Assembly: GCA_040403095.1 (NCBI GenBank)
Contig: JBBALI010000001.1
Span: 133,996 to 197,995, forward strand
Source of the DNA: JAQVCM01 sp040403095
GTDB taxonomy: Bacteria > Bacteroidota > Bacteroidia > Flavobacteriales_D > Crocinitomicaceae
Length of the DNA stretch: 64,000 nt
Direction: 5' to 3'
Below the pieces are notes generated by a model. It saw only the letters and a list, made by a program, of their open reading frames with translations, was not told where the DNA came from and did no database searches. The position numbers and the translations under genes are program-made. Shown in pieces: positions 40,036-48,153 of this stretch (position 1 is its first letter; each line of letters begins with the position of its first letter).

Positions 40036-40416
40036 ATGGAAACAACAAAAAATATTGGTGTTTGGATGGATCATTCAATAGCCAATTTCATCAATTTAGA
40101 TAAAGAGAAAAACAACTTTTCTATTCTCTCAAATTTCACTTTTACTGACAAAGAAGCTGCTTTGAAAAGAAGTGAAAACTTGATGCACAACAAAGAAAAC
40201 AGCATGCATGAAACTTTCTATAAAGAAATTGGACATGAAATTTTGAAATACAACCACATTCTAATATTCGGTCCAACGCAAGCGAAAATGGAACTTTCGA
40301 ACTATTTGAAAAAGGATTTACATTTTAAAGACATTCAAATAGACTTTAAATCTGCCGATAAAATGACAGAAAATGAAAAATATGCTTTCGTTTGTGCACA
40401 TTTTGAAAAAGATTGA
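40036..40416 (+). CDS. Probable eRF1/pelota-like (baeRF-type) small protein
   Basis: The 126-residue protein reads GVWMDHSIANFINLDKE near the N-terminus and YNHILIFGPTQAKMELSNYL, then a final helix. It resembles the small Bacteroidetes proteins related to the archaeo-eukaryotic release-factor domain 3 (translational machinery protein/baeRF). The MDHSxA and HILIFGPTxAKxEL motifs are the basis. It may act on stalled ribosomes; this is from family prediction. It is the second gene of a pair with the HdeD-like protein and ends before a strong terminator. Confidence 0.6.
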   Translation: METTKNIGVWMDHSIANFINLDKEKNNFSILSNFTFTDKEAALKRSENLMHNKENSMHETFYKEIGHEILKYNHILIFGPTQAKMELSNYLKKDLHFKDIQIDFKSADKMTENEKYAFVCAHFEKD

Positions 40417-40452
40417 AAATTGCTGTATTAAAAAAATAAAAAGAGTAAACAC

Positions 40453-40486
40453 AAAAAAAGCGCATCCAATTAGGGTGCGCTTTTCA
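40453..40486. terminator. Bidirectional terminator between the eRF1-like gene and hemD
   Basis: AAAAGCGCATCC (40457-40468 area) pairs with GGGTGCGCTTTT around a short AAT TAG loop. A runs on the left and T on the right, so it can serve both convergent genes. Confidence 0.85.
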
Positions 40487-40503
40487 ATTTATCAAAATAT
40501 TAA

Positions 40504-41253
40504 TTATTTCTTCTTCAAAGACTCTTTGACAAAATTTTCAATGGCAGCTGTCATAGAAGGAACATTTGGTTGAGGTGCATGTAAATCCAAACGCAAATTA
40601 TTTTTCACTACGGCATTGGCGGTTGTAGGACCAAAGGCAGCAATCATGGTGTTGTTTTGTTTAAAATCTGGAAAGTTTTTGAAAAGTGATTCAATTCCAC
40701 CAGGACTAAAGAAAACCAATAAGTCATAGTAAACATCTTCTAAATCACTCAAATCAGATGCAACTGTTTTATACAACATCGCTTTGGTGAAATTTATTTT
40801 AAAGTGCTCTAAAGTCTCAGGGATTTTATCTCTCAAAATATCAGTGCAAGGCAACAAGAACTTGTCAGATTTGTGCTTTTTCATCATTTCTGCCAATTCT
40901 TCAATTGTTTGTTTACCATGAAAAATTTTACGCTTTCTATAAGTAACATATTTTTGAAGATACAGCGCAACAGCTTCTGAAATACAAAAATACTTCATGG
41001 TGTCTGGCACAGCAAAACGAATTTCCTCCGCAATTCTAAAAAAGTGATCAACAGCAGTTTTAGAAGTCATGATAACAGCCGAGTGCTCTGGGATATTTAC
41101 CCTTTGTGCTCTAAAATCCTGAACACTAACTCCTTCCACATGAATAAAAGGCCTAAAATCTATTTTAAGCTTGTATTTTTCTGCGAGATCGTAATATGGT
41201 GATTTGTCCCCCTCTGGTTTGGGTTGAGAAACCAAAATTGTTTTGATGCTCAA
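40504..41253 (-). CDS. hemD: Uroporphyrinogen-III synthase
   Basis: The 249-residue protein has the two-lobed architecture of HemD with SIKTILVSQPKPEGDKSPY at the start, AVIMTSKTAVDHFF, KFLLPCTDILRDKIPETL, and the second-lobe segment LLVFFSPGGIESLFKNFP followed by IAAFGPTTANAVVK. It cyclises hydroxymethylbilane in tetrapyrrole synthesis. The start is taken as the TTG at 41253, preceded by AGAGGAAA and aligned with family N-termini; the frame runs to 41280 with no ATG. It follows the DUF4271 gene, a pairing typical of Bacteroidetes. Confidence 0.88.
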   Translation of the reverse strand: MSIKTILVSQPKPEGDKSPYYDLAEKYKLKIDFRPFIHVEGVSVQDFRAQRVNIPEHSAVIMTSKTAVDHFFRIAEEIRFAVPDTMKYFCISEAVALYLQKYVTYRKRKIFHGKQTIEELAEMMKKHKSDKFLLPCTDILRDKIPETLEHFKINFTKAMLYKTVASDLSDLEDVYYDLLVFFSPGGIESLFKNFPDFKQNNTMIAAFGPTTANAVVKNNLRLDLHAPQPNVPSMTAAIENFVKESLKKK

Positions 41254-41264
41254 TTTCCTCTGTA

Positions 41265-41990
41265 TTAATTTAACAACCAATTAAATTGCTCCAAAATAAT
41301 GTCTTTTAGTGAGAAATAAATCAACACAAATGGCAAAATTTCGAGCGTGCAAAAATACAAAATAATATAATACCAAGTTATACCTTTGTTTATTGCGAAA
41401 ATAAATCCTCTAAAAAACCTGTAAACCCACATCACAAAGGTAAACCAGATAAAGATTTGAATAAAAACTGGAGACCATTGCATGTTGAAAGCCCAAACCA
41501 AAAGCATCAAACTGTAAATTATTCCAGCAAAATGTGCAAAAATGAAAGTGTTGATTTTACTTTCAGTCACTGAGTTTTTTTCACCCGTGATAAATCCAAC
41601 CAAAAACAAAGAAAACCATGGTAAGAAAACCATTAAAAAAGGAATCGGTAAAAGCAAATAAACAATTTTTGGATTCAAGTTATTGGTCGTTGGAATACAT
41701 AAAAACAACAATGCACTTGCGCTTATAATGTAATTTAAGACTAGAAAAAAAGAGGAAGCATTGTTTAACGGATATTCATCTTGAATAATTTTATCAATCT
41801 GCTTGTTTTTATAAATTGCTTTGATCATTCCGAAAACCATTTGTTTAGAACTCAAGCGGGCGAATGCGATGATGAAAAATGAAAACGCCAGCATCAATGA
41901 AGCCACAAAAGCTGCATTTTCCGTGCGAATCGAGAGACTCGAGGGAATTTCATTATTCACACCAACAATTCCAAAACCTAATTCAAACAA
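41265..41990 (-). CDS. DUF4271 membrane protein
   Basis: The 241-residue protein has about six membrane segments from residue 25 on. DUF4271 is recognised from the layout and from position directly upstream of hemD, 11 bases apart. No ATG is present near the N-terminus; the open frame starts at TTG 41990, with an in-frame stop six codons further upstream. Non-ATG initiation in both genes of this pair is notable. The role is unknown. Confidence 0.8.
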   Translation of the reverse strand: MFELGFGIVGVNNEIPSSLSIRTENAAFVASLMLAFSFFIIAFARLSSKQMVFGMIKAIYKNKQIDKIIQDEYPLNNASSFFLVLNYIISASALLFLCIPTTNNLNPKIVYLLLPIPFLMVFLPWFSLFLVGFITGEKNSVTESKINTFIFAHFAGIIYSLMLLVWAFNMQWSPVFIQIFIWFTFVMWVYRFFRGFIFAINKGITWYYIILYFCTLEILPFVLIYFSLKDIILEQFNWLLN

Positions 41991-42077
41991 AATGTATCCT
42001 TTTTGTGTTTAGGAAACAAAATTAGTATTTGTTCTGCTAGAATTGGATTTAAAAATCAGATTTTGCGTTTTTAATAC

Positions 42078-42085
42078 TAATTTTG
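42078..42085 (+). promoter_or_regulatory. Possible -7 promoter box for gcdH
   Basis: TAATTTTG matches TAnnTTTG 28 bases before the gcdH start. A TTG lies only 12 bases upstream, too close for the usual -33 element. Confidence 0.3.
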
Positions 42086-42112
42086 TCATCACTTTAAATA
42101 AAAGGCTGAAAT

Positions 42113-43321
42113 ATGGCAACAGATTTATATGTACATCCAGATTATTACAACATGGATGATTTGCTTACAGAGGAGCAAAAATTAGTTCGCGATGCGGCTC
42201 GCGCTTGGGTGAAAAAAGAAGTTTCTCCAATCATTGATGAGCATTACGAAAAAGCAACTTTCCCAATGCATTTGTTGCGTGGTTTAGGCGAAATTGGTGC
42301 TTTTGGACCTTATATCCCTGAAGAATATGGTGGTCCAGGTTTAGATCAAATCTCTTATGGTTTGATTATGCAAGAATTGGAAAGATGCGATTCTGGTTTG
42401 CGATCAACTGCTTCTGTTCAAAGTTCTTTGGTGATGTATCCCATTTGGAAATATGGTTCTGAAGAACAAAAAATGAAATATTTGCCAAAGTTGGCAACAG
42501 GTGAAATGATGGGTTGTTTTGGATTGACTGAGCCAGATCACGGTTCAAATCCTTCTGGAATGATTACAAATTTCAAAGATGCTGGCGATCATGTTATTTT
42601 GAATGGTGCAAAAATGTGGATTTCAAATGCTCCTTTCGCAGATATCGCTGTTGTTTGGGCAAAAGACGAAACAGGCCGTATCCATGGATTAATTGTTGAA
42701 CGTGGAATGGAAGGTTTCTCAACACCTGAAATGCACGGAAAACTATCTTTACGCGCTTCTTCAACTGGAGAATTGATCTTTGTAAACGTAAAAGTTCCAA
42801 AAGCAAACATTTTACCAGGAAGATCGGGATTGGGTGCTCCATTGAGTTGTTTAGATTCTGCAAGATTTGGTATTGCTTGGGGTGCTTTAGGTGCTGCTAT
42901 GGATTGCTACGATCAAGCTTTGAGATATTCTAAAGAAAGAACGCAATTTGGTGTTCCAATCGCTTCTTTTCAATTGATTCAGAAAAAATTGGCGGAAATG
43001 ATTACTGAAATCACGAAAGCACAATTATTGACCTTTAGAGTTGGTCAGCTTAGAAATGAAGGCAAAGCGACAAGTGCTCAAATTTCAATGGCAAAAAGAA
43101 ACAACTGTGAAATCGCTTTAAATATTGCGCGTGAAGCAAGACAGATTCATGGTGCAATGGGAATTACAAGTGAATATTCTATGATGCGCCACATGGCAAA
43201 CTTGGAATCTGTGGTAACCTATGAAGGTACGCACGACATTCACTTATTGATTACAGGACTTGATATTACTGGAATTTCTGCTTTTACGCGCGATATGCCA
43301 GATTTGTCAAACATGAAATAA
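42113..43321 (+). CDS. gcdH: Glutaryl-CoA dehydrogenase-like acyl-CoA dehydrogenase
   Basis: The 402-residue flavoprotein belongs to the acyl-CoA dehydrogenases. The glutaryl-CoA type is suggested by TYEGTHDIHLLITG near the C-terminus, with the catalytic Glu about residue 371, and by EYGGPGLDQISYGLIMQELERCDSG (shown in part) and FGLTEPDHGSNPSGM. The enzyme oxidises and decarboxylates glutaryl-CoA to crotonyl-CoA in lysine/tryptophan breakdown. It is a single gene with its own terminator. Another acyl-CoA substrate cannot be excluded. Confidence 0.88.
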   Translation: MATDLYVHPDYYNMDDLLTEEQKLVRDAARAWVKKEVSPIIDEHYEKATFPMHLLRGLGEIGAFGPYIPEEYGGPGLDQISYGLIMQELERCDSGLRSTASVQSSLVMYPIWKYGSEEQKMKYLPKLATGEMMGCFGLTEPDHGSNPSGMITNFKDAGDHVILNGAKMWISNAPFADIAVVWAKDETGRIHGLIVERGMEGFSTPEMHGKLSLRASSTGELIFVNVKVPKANILPGRSGLGAPLSCLDSARFGIAWGALGAAMDCYDQALRYSKERTQFGVPIASFQLIQKKLAEMITEITKAQLLTFRVGQLRNEGKATSAQISMAKRNNCEIALNIAREARQIHGAMGITSEYSMMRHMANLESVVTYEGTHDIHLLITGLDITGISAFTRDMPDLSNMK

Positions 43322-43342
43322 GTAAAACTCAACTATATTCTT

Positions 43343-43371
43343 AAAAGCGGAAGTAACATTCCGCTTTTTTT
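43343..43371 (+). terminator. Terminator of gcdH
   Basis: A 10-bp perfect stem (AAAAGCGGAA at 43343-43352 with TTCCGCTTTT at 43359-43368) with a 6-base loop and a T run, 22 bases after the stop. Confidence 0.85.
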
Positions 43372-43449
43372 GTGAAATTTTTTAACCAAATCCTTTCAAT
43401 TACGAAAATATACTTAACCCTTTCCTGTTTTCGAAGTCTATATTTGTCC

Positions 43450-43806
43450 ATGACTTCTTCAGAAAATATAACATTTGAATTCAAAATAAACACCAAATTA
43501 TTGGGAAAGTGGAAATTACAATGTTATCAAACCGATGTTGAAATTTCAATTCAATTTTTGGAAATAAGACCGCTGTTGAAATACAATGCAATTTATGCCG
43601 AATCACAAATAATCAATAAAAAGGCAATTAAAAAATCAGTGATACCATTCAACGCTGACTTATCTTCCAATGGAAAAATGTTGAGATTCAAATATCCAAT
43701 AAGCAGTAAAGTAGAAATTTTTAAAATAACCTATTTTGACCCCCACTTTTTAAAATTAGTTGAGATAAAAACGGATTCTAAATTTGAACTAATAAGAAAT
43801 GAATAG
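43450..43806 (+). CDS. Small protein of unknown function
   Basis: The 118-residue protein starts MTSSENITFEFKINTKLLGK at ATG 43450. The frame is open to a GTG at 43372, but that lies inside the gcdH terminator, so the shorter form is preferred. The sequence is beta-rich (WKLQCYQTDVEISIQFLEI) and looks like a small lipocalin-like domain without a signal peptide. It precedes the response regulator gene by 38 bases, with a promoter-like box between them. No family recognised. Confidence 0.55.
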   Translation: MTSSENITFEFKINTKLLGKWKLQCYQTDVEISIQFLEIRPLLKYNAIYAESQIINKKAIKKSVIPFNADLSSNGKMLRFKYPISSKVEIFKITYFDPHFLKLVEIKTDSKFELIRNE

Positions 43807-43820
43807 TTTACGAATTTTTT

Positions 43821-43828
43821 TATATTTG
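43821..43828 (+). promoter_or_regulatory. Possible -7 promoter box before the response regulator
   Basis: TATATTTG matches TAnnTTTG, 16 bases before the TTG start at 43845. No well-spaced -33 TTG was found. A transcript from here would have a very short leader. Confidence 0.35.
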
Positions 43829-43844
43829 TAACAAAGCTACTTCA

Positions 43845-44486
43845 TTGGAAAAAAAACATACTATATTTCTTGCTGACGACCACGAATTGGTTGCCCAAGG
43901 ATTATCAAATTTATTATTACAAATTAAAAAAGTAGAAAAAGTACTTGTGTTTAAAAATGGCAAAGAATTATATCAAGCATGTTTGAATACAAAACCGGAT
44001 TTCATTTTTTTAGACTATGAAATGCCCGTTTGGGACGGAAAAGAAACACTGATTCAAATCAAAAAAAACTATCCGAAAATTCCTGTTTTAATGCTTTCGA
44101 TGTTGAATGAAAAATCAATTATTAAAGAATGCATTCATTTGGGTGCAGTAGCTTATTTACACAAAGATAGTTCAACAGAAGAGTTACACCAAGCAATAGA
44201 AAGTGCTTCAAGGTCTGAAATTTACTACTCAAATGAAATAAAAAAAGCATTGACCGGAACAACTAAGAATCAATCAGGACAGATAACTTTGAAAGAGGAA
44301 ATCTCCGAACGAGAAATGGAAATTTTAAAATTACTTTGCGATGGCTTGAGTCCGAAAGAAATTGCGGAAAAACTTTTCTTAAGCCAAAGGACCGTTGAAA
44401 CCCACAAAACGAATATCATGCACAAGTTTGATGTCAACTCAATTGCAAAGTTGATTAGTCTAGCAATTAAAAATAGAATAGTCTAA
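43845..44486 (+). CDS. NarL/LuxR-type response regulator
   Basis: The 213-residue protein has a receiver domain (IFLADDHELVAQGL with the acidic pair, phosphoacceptor Asp about 57 in DFIFLDYEMP, and the conserved Lys in LHKDSS) and a LuxR-type HTH (SEREMEILKLLCDGLSPKE, then SQRTVETHKTNIMHKF). The frame has no ATG near the N-terminus; the TTG at 43845 is followed by eight A bases. It precedes the histidine kinase gene by 5 bases, and the pair forms a two-component system. The target genes are unknown. Confidence 0.92.
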   Translation: MEKKHTIFLADDHELVAQGLSNLLLQIKKVEKVLVFKNGKELYQACLNTKPDFIFLDYEMPVWDGKETLIQIKKNYPKIPVLMLSMLNEKSIIKECIHLGAVAYLHKDSSTEELHQAIESASRSEIYYSNEIKKALTGTTKNQSGQITLKEEISEREMEILKLLCDGLSPKEIAEKLFLSQRTVETHKTNIMHKFDVNSIAKLISLAIKNRIV

Positions 44487-44491
44487 ATAAA

Positions 44492-46183
44492 ATGAAAAAA
44501 ACACTGCTTATCAGTTTAATTATTTCTACAAATTTTTTGTTTTCACAAAAGCATATTGAGTCATTTTTAGCCAAAATTGATACAATAAAATCACCTAAAA
44601 AAGCCCTAGAAAAATTAGATTCAATTCATTTAAATGTAAAACTAACCCCTAGAATACAAGTTATTTTAAATCACCAACGCCTTAAATACTGCATGACAAT
44701 TAGTGATTTTAAAAGAGTTACAAAAATCAGCATTGAAACCATTGAATTTGCCAAAAAACACAATCTTGATTCCCTGACTGCTTATCCATACATGATGATT
44801 GGTTGTTCCCAATATGTAAATAACCGATTGGACGATGCGCTGACTTCATTCAAATACAGTGCAAAACTGGCAGAAAAGTACAAAAATTACACCTTAGCTA
44901 GTTCCAATTATAATAATATTGGAGGTTTATATATTGATCAAAAGAATTATAAAGAAGGTGAAAAATATTTACTCAAAGCAATAAATATTTCTACTAAAGC
45001 AAATAATATCCGTTCTAAAATTTTAAGCAGTCGTATTTTAGCGACCTCATTTGAACGTCAAGGTAAATTAAAGGAAGCTTCTGCAATTTATGAAAATATA
45101 GAAAAAGAAGCTATTACTTTGAATGATCCTTACATTTTATCATCTGTATTTACTTACCACGGCAATCTTTTAAAAATATTAGGAAATACGAAATTGGCAT
45201 TAGAAAAGGTCAAAAAAGCAAAAATTTTACTGTTCCAAATTGGCGACACAAACAGTGTTTTCGTTGCCTTAAAACATGAAGCTAACTTTTTCAGGGACTT
45301 GTCACAATTCAAAAACGAAGCGCTTTCATTGAGAGAACAAATTAACTTGAAAGAAAAATATTTAAATAATCAAAACCAAAAACAAATTAATCAACTTGAA
45401 ACCAAGTTTAAAACAAAGGAATTAAAACAAGAAAAATTACTTGCACAATCTAAGATGTTGACAGAAAAAGGTAAAAAAAACAATTATCTTTTATTTCTGA
45501 TAATATTTTTCCTTATCTCGATCGGTTTCTTTGTCATGTTATATTTAAGAAATAGCAAAAAATCAGCTCAACTTAAATTACAGATTCAGGAGGAAAGACT
45601 TGCTTCAATTATAGAAGGACAAGAAAATGAAAGAACCCGTATCGCAAAAGAATTACATGACGGAATTGTGCAAGATTTGACCGTTTTGAAAATGAATTTG
45701 TCAAACAATGATAACAGAGAAATATTGGAAACAAAAATTACCAAAATCACCAAAGAATTGCGTGAACTTTCTTATCAAATGATGCCAATTACCCTGAAAG
45801 AACTGGGCTTAATTCCTGCTTTGGAAGATTTATTTGACCGCAGTTTCACTCAAAGAGGAATCGCATTCAATTTTGAAGCTTTTCTAATAGAAAACAGGCT
45901 GAACGAAAAAATTGAAGTCAACATTTATAGAATTTGTCAGGAATTGATTAACAACACATTGAAACACGCAAATGCGACAGAAATAAACGTTGTACTTCGT
46001 AAAAATGAAAATTTATTAACCTTGATTTTTGAAGACAATGGGGCAGGTTTTGATGTTTTCAATGTCAAAAATGGAATTGGATTGACGAGTTTGAAAAGTC
46101 GATTAGATTCAATTAAAGGTCAAATTGAATTTGATTCTGAAATAACTAAGGGCACTACAGCGTTCATAAAAATTACTTTATAA
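44492..46183 (+). CDS. TPR-containing sensor histidine kinase (HisKA_3 type)
   Basis: The 563-residue protein has a signal peptide, a periplasmic region with TPR-like repeats (residues ~60-290; e.g. ALTSFKYSAKLAEKYKNYT and EGEKYLLKAINISTKAN), a coiled coil, a membrane segment (about 330-353), then the kinase core with the phosphoacceptor His 389 in ERTRIAKELHDGIVQDL. The ATPase contains CQELINNTLKHANATEI, FEDNGAGFD and GIGLTSLKSRL. This architecture is common in Bacteroidetes partners of LuxR-type regulators. The stimulus is unknown; TPRs suggest protein-protein sensing. Confidence 0.93.
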   Translation: MKKTLLISLIISTNFLFSQKHIESFLAKIDTIKSPKKALEKLDSIHLNVKLTPRIQVILNHQRLKYCMTISDFKRVTKISIETIEFAKKHNLDSLTAYPYMMIGCSQYVNNRLDDALTSFKYSAKLAEKYKNYTLASSNYNNIGGLYIDQKNYKEGEKYLLKAINISTKANNIRSKILSSRILATSFERQGKLKEASAIYENIEKEAITLNDPYILSSVFTYHGNLLKILGNTKLALEKVKKAKILLFQIGDTNSVFVALKHEANFFRDLSQFKNEALSLREQINLKEKYLNNQNQKQINQLETKFKTKELKQEKLLAQSKMLTEKGKKNNYLLFLIIFFLISIGFFVMLYLRNSKKSAQLKLQIQEERLASIIEGQENERTRIAKELHDGIVQDLTVLKMNLSNNDNREILETKITKITKELRELSYQMMPITLKELGLIPALEDLFDRSFTQRGIAFNFEAFLIENRLNEKIEVNIYRICQELINNTLKHANATEINVVLRKNENLLTLIFEDNGAGFDVFNVKNGIGLTSLKSRLDSIKGQIEFDSEITKGTTAFIKITL

Positions 46184-46205
46184 AATCAATGGATTGTTAA
46201 TCTGC

Positions 46206-47216
46206 CTATTTAATCAAATTTATTACCCTTGCAGATTCAATTTGTTCGATTGAATTCATGGAGGGTTTAATTCTTGAACCTTCCCTATTTTCATCATTGA
46301 TAATAATTTGAACATTTTCGCCTATTGCTTTCCATCTTCCCGGATGAATTGGTCTTTTAGGCGAATATAGACCTATTGTTTGTAATCCCAAAACACCCGC
46401 TAAATGTAATGGCCCTGTGCTGCAAGCAACCAAAGTATCACATTTAGAAATCAGATTGATTAGTTGATCCAACGTAAGTTTTCCTGTTGTATCAATGCAA
46501 TTTTCATGCTGAGGAATAAAAGATCGAATATAAACACCATCCTTTTCAGTTCCCGTGAATATTACACTAAAACCTCTTTCCAATAAATCATTGGCGACAA
46601 TTGCATATTTTTCAATTGGCCATTCCATGGCACTTCCTTGTGATTTAGTGTGTAAAATTATTTTTTTAGTTGTTTTAGCTAGTTCATTTTGAATGCTTTC
46701 AGTGAGAGTAACATTTTTAGATTTGAAACTTTTCATCCAGGAAGAAATCTCATCTAAACTTGGTAACTCTTGAATTCCAAATGGTTTTAACAACTCAAAA
46801 TTTAGTTGAGACTCATGAAAATCAGATTTTTTTCTTGAGAAACCCAATTTAACATTGCAGCTCAAAAGGTGAAATGCCCTGTGAGATGTACCAACTCTTG
46901 TTTCTATCTTAGCTTTCTTCACCAATGATGCTATTTCACTTTTTGGAAAAACATGAATGCAAACATCTATTTTTTTTGACCTTAATAATTCAACTTTATT
47001 ATTGACAGGCATTTTTTCCATTTCAGCCCATTCGATAATTTCATCTATTTGAGGTAGACATTCAATAACAGGTCTTGTGTAGGTATTTCCTAAAAAAATA
47101 ATCTTGGCTGTTGGATAGGTCTTTTTAATCCAAACACACATTGGCAATGTCAAAACAACATCTCCGATACTGTCGGTTCTGCTGATCAAAACAGTTTTGT
47201 TGTTTAATTCTATCAT
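46206..47216 (-). CDS. Family 9 glycosyltransferase (LPS heptosyltransferase-like)
   Basis: The 336-residue protein has ISRTDSIGDVVLTLPMCVWI at the N-terminus and the family region LVACSTGPLHLAGVLGLQTI with YSPKRPIHPGRW near the C-terminus, as in ADP-heptose:LPS heptosyltransferases. It probably adds a heptose or related sugar to the lipid A core in the cytoplasm. It lies 14 bases after the GT2 gene and converges on the kinase gene. The exact acceptor is unknown. Confidence 0.88.
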   Translation of the reverse strand: MIELNNKTVLISRTDSIGDVVLTLPMCVWIKKTYPTAKIIFLGNTYTRPVIECLPQIDEIIEWAEMEKMPVNNKVELLRSKKIDVCIHVFPKSEIASLVKKAKIETRVGTSHRAFHLLSCNVKLGFSRKKSDFHESQLNFELLKPFGIQELPSLDEISSWMKSFKSKNVTLTESIQNELAKTTKKIILHTKSQGSAMEWPIEKYAIVANDLLERGFSVIFTGTEKDGVYIRSFIPQHENCIDTTGKLTLDQLINLISKCDTLVACSTGPLHLAGVLGLQTIGLYSPKRPIHPGRWKAIGENVQIIINDENREGSRIKPSMNSIEQIESARVINLIK

Positions 47217-47230
47217 TTTAATTTTACGAA

Positions 47231-47992
47231 TTAGTAGTCTTTTTGGTTTGCTAAAATCCTCATTTTTTTATATTTCAAATAGGTTGCATAGGCCGAAATT
47301 CTGGCGATTGTAAATCCTACTTTACCATCTAAAAAACCCAATTTAAAAAAATAATCTCTCAAAAACTTCACCACAGGACTAAAAAACAACTTATAAATAG
47401 GACTCTTTTTTCCTTGTATAAACAAATCTTTGGATTGAATTGTTGTAAATTTTTCTGTTTGCTTGTAATGTTGTTCAATAGTATAATAGCTATAATGTAA
47501 ACAATCCCCTTTTAAATGTACAATATCTGTTTCCTCATTAAAAAGTAACGTTTCATGAATATCTCCCTCCCATTTTGTCGAAGTTCTATTAAACAATCTG
47601 ATTTTTGAATCGGGGTACCATCCTCCGTTTTTAACCCACTTTCCGCAATAATTGGTTAACCTATTAAATTTTGCTGGTTTATTAATTGGATTTTGCTTCC
47701 ATTCTTGGAGTGATTGAATTAAAGTATCAGAAAGTGCTTCGTCAGCATCTAAAGATAAAATCCAATCATATTTAGCCAAAGAATTTCCTTTGTTTTTAGA
47801 GCCAGAATAACCCTCCCAAGTATGAGAAACAAAGTTAACTTGCATTTTTTCACAAATCTCTTTGGTTCGGTCTGTTGAAAAAGAATCTATCACGATTATC
47901 TCATCTGCAACAACTTTAGCCGAATTGATACATCTTTCGATATTTCTCTCTTCGTTAAAAGTGATAATTACAACTGAAATAGGTGTTAACAT
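47231..47992 (-). CDS. Family 2 glycosyltransferase (WaaE/KdtX-like)
   Basis: The 253-residue protein starts MLTPISVVIITFNEERNI, with VIDSFSTDRT and WILSLDADEALS giving the DxD, and NKGNSLAKYDW, LRDYFFKLGFLDG and the C-terminal helices as in the WaaE/KdtX LPS-core glycosyltransferases. With the adjacent GT9 gene it likely builds the LPS inner core; this is inference from both families. The 161 bases upstream (47993-48153) contain no gene. Confidence 0.87.
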   Translation of the reverse strand: MLTPISVVIITFNEERNIERCINSAKVVADEIIVIDSFSTDRTKEICEKMQVNFVSHTWEGYSGSKNKGNSLAKYDWILSLDADEALSDTLIQSLQEWKQNPINKPAKFNRLTNYCGKWVKNGGWYPDSKIRLFNRTSTKWEGDIHETLLFNEETDIVHLKGDCLHYSYYTIEQHYKQTEKFTTIQSKDLFIQGKKSPIYKLFFSPVVKFLRDYFFKLGFLDGKVGFTIARISAYATYLKYKKMRILANQKDY

Positions 47993-48153
47993 TAATTTAA
48001 TATTACGAGTTGCAAAGTTAGCAGAAAAATCAATATAATATGAACTTTAGTCCGTTAAAAGTTCAGTAAACACTCAATAAATTAACAATTTAGTACATAT
48101 AAAAACGAGCAAAGATAATGGTTAAAAAGACCATAGAAATTAGTTAAATAAAA

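Noticed and set aside
43372..43450. N-terminal extension of the 43450 gene from GTG 43372
   Set aside because: It would begin inside the gcdH terminator hairpin's T run; the ATG at 43450 is preferred.
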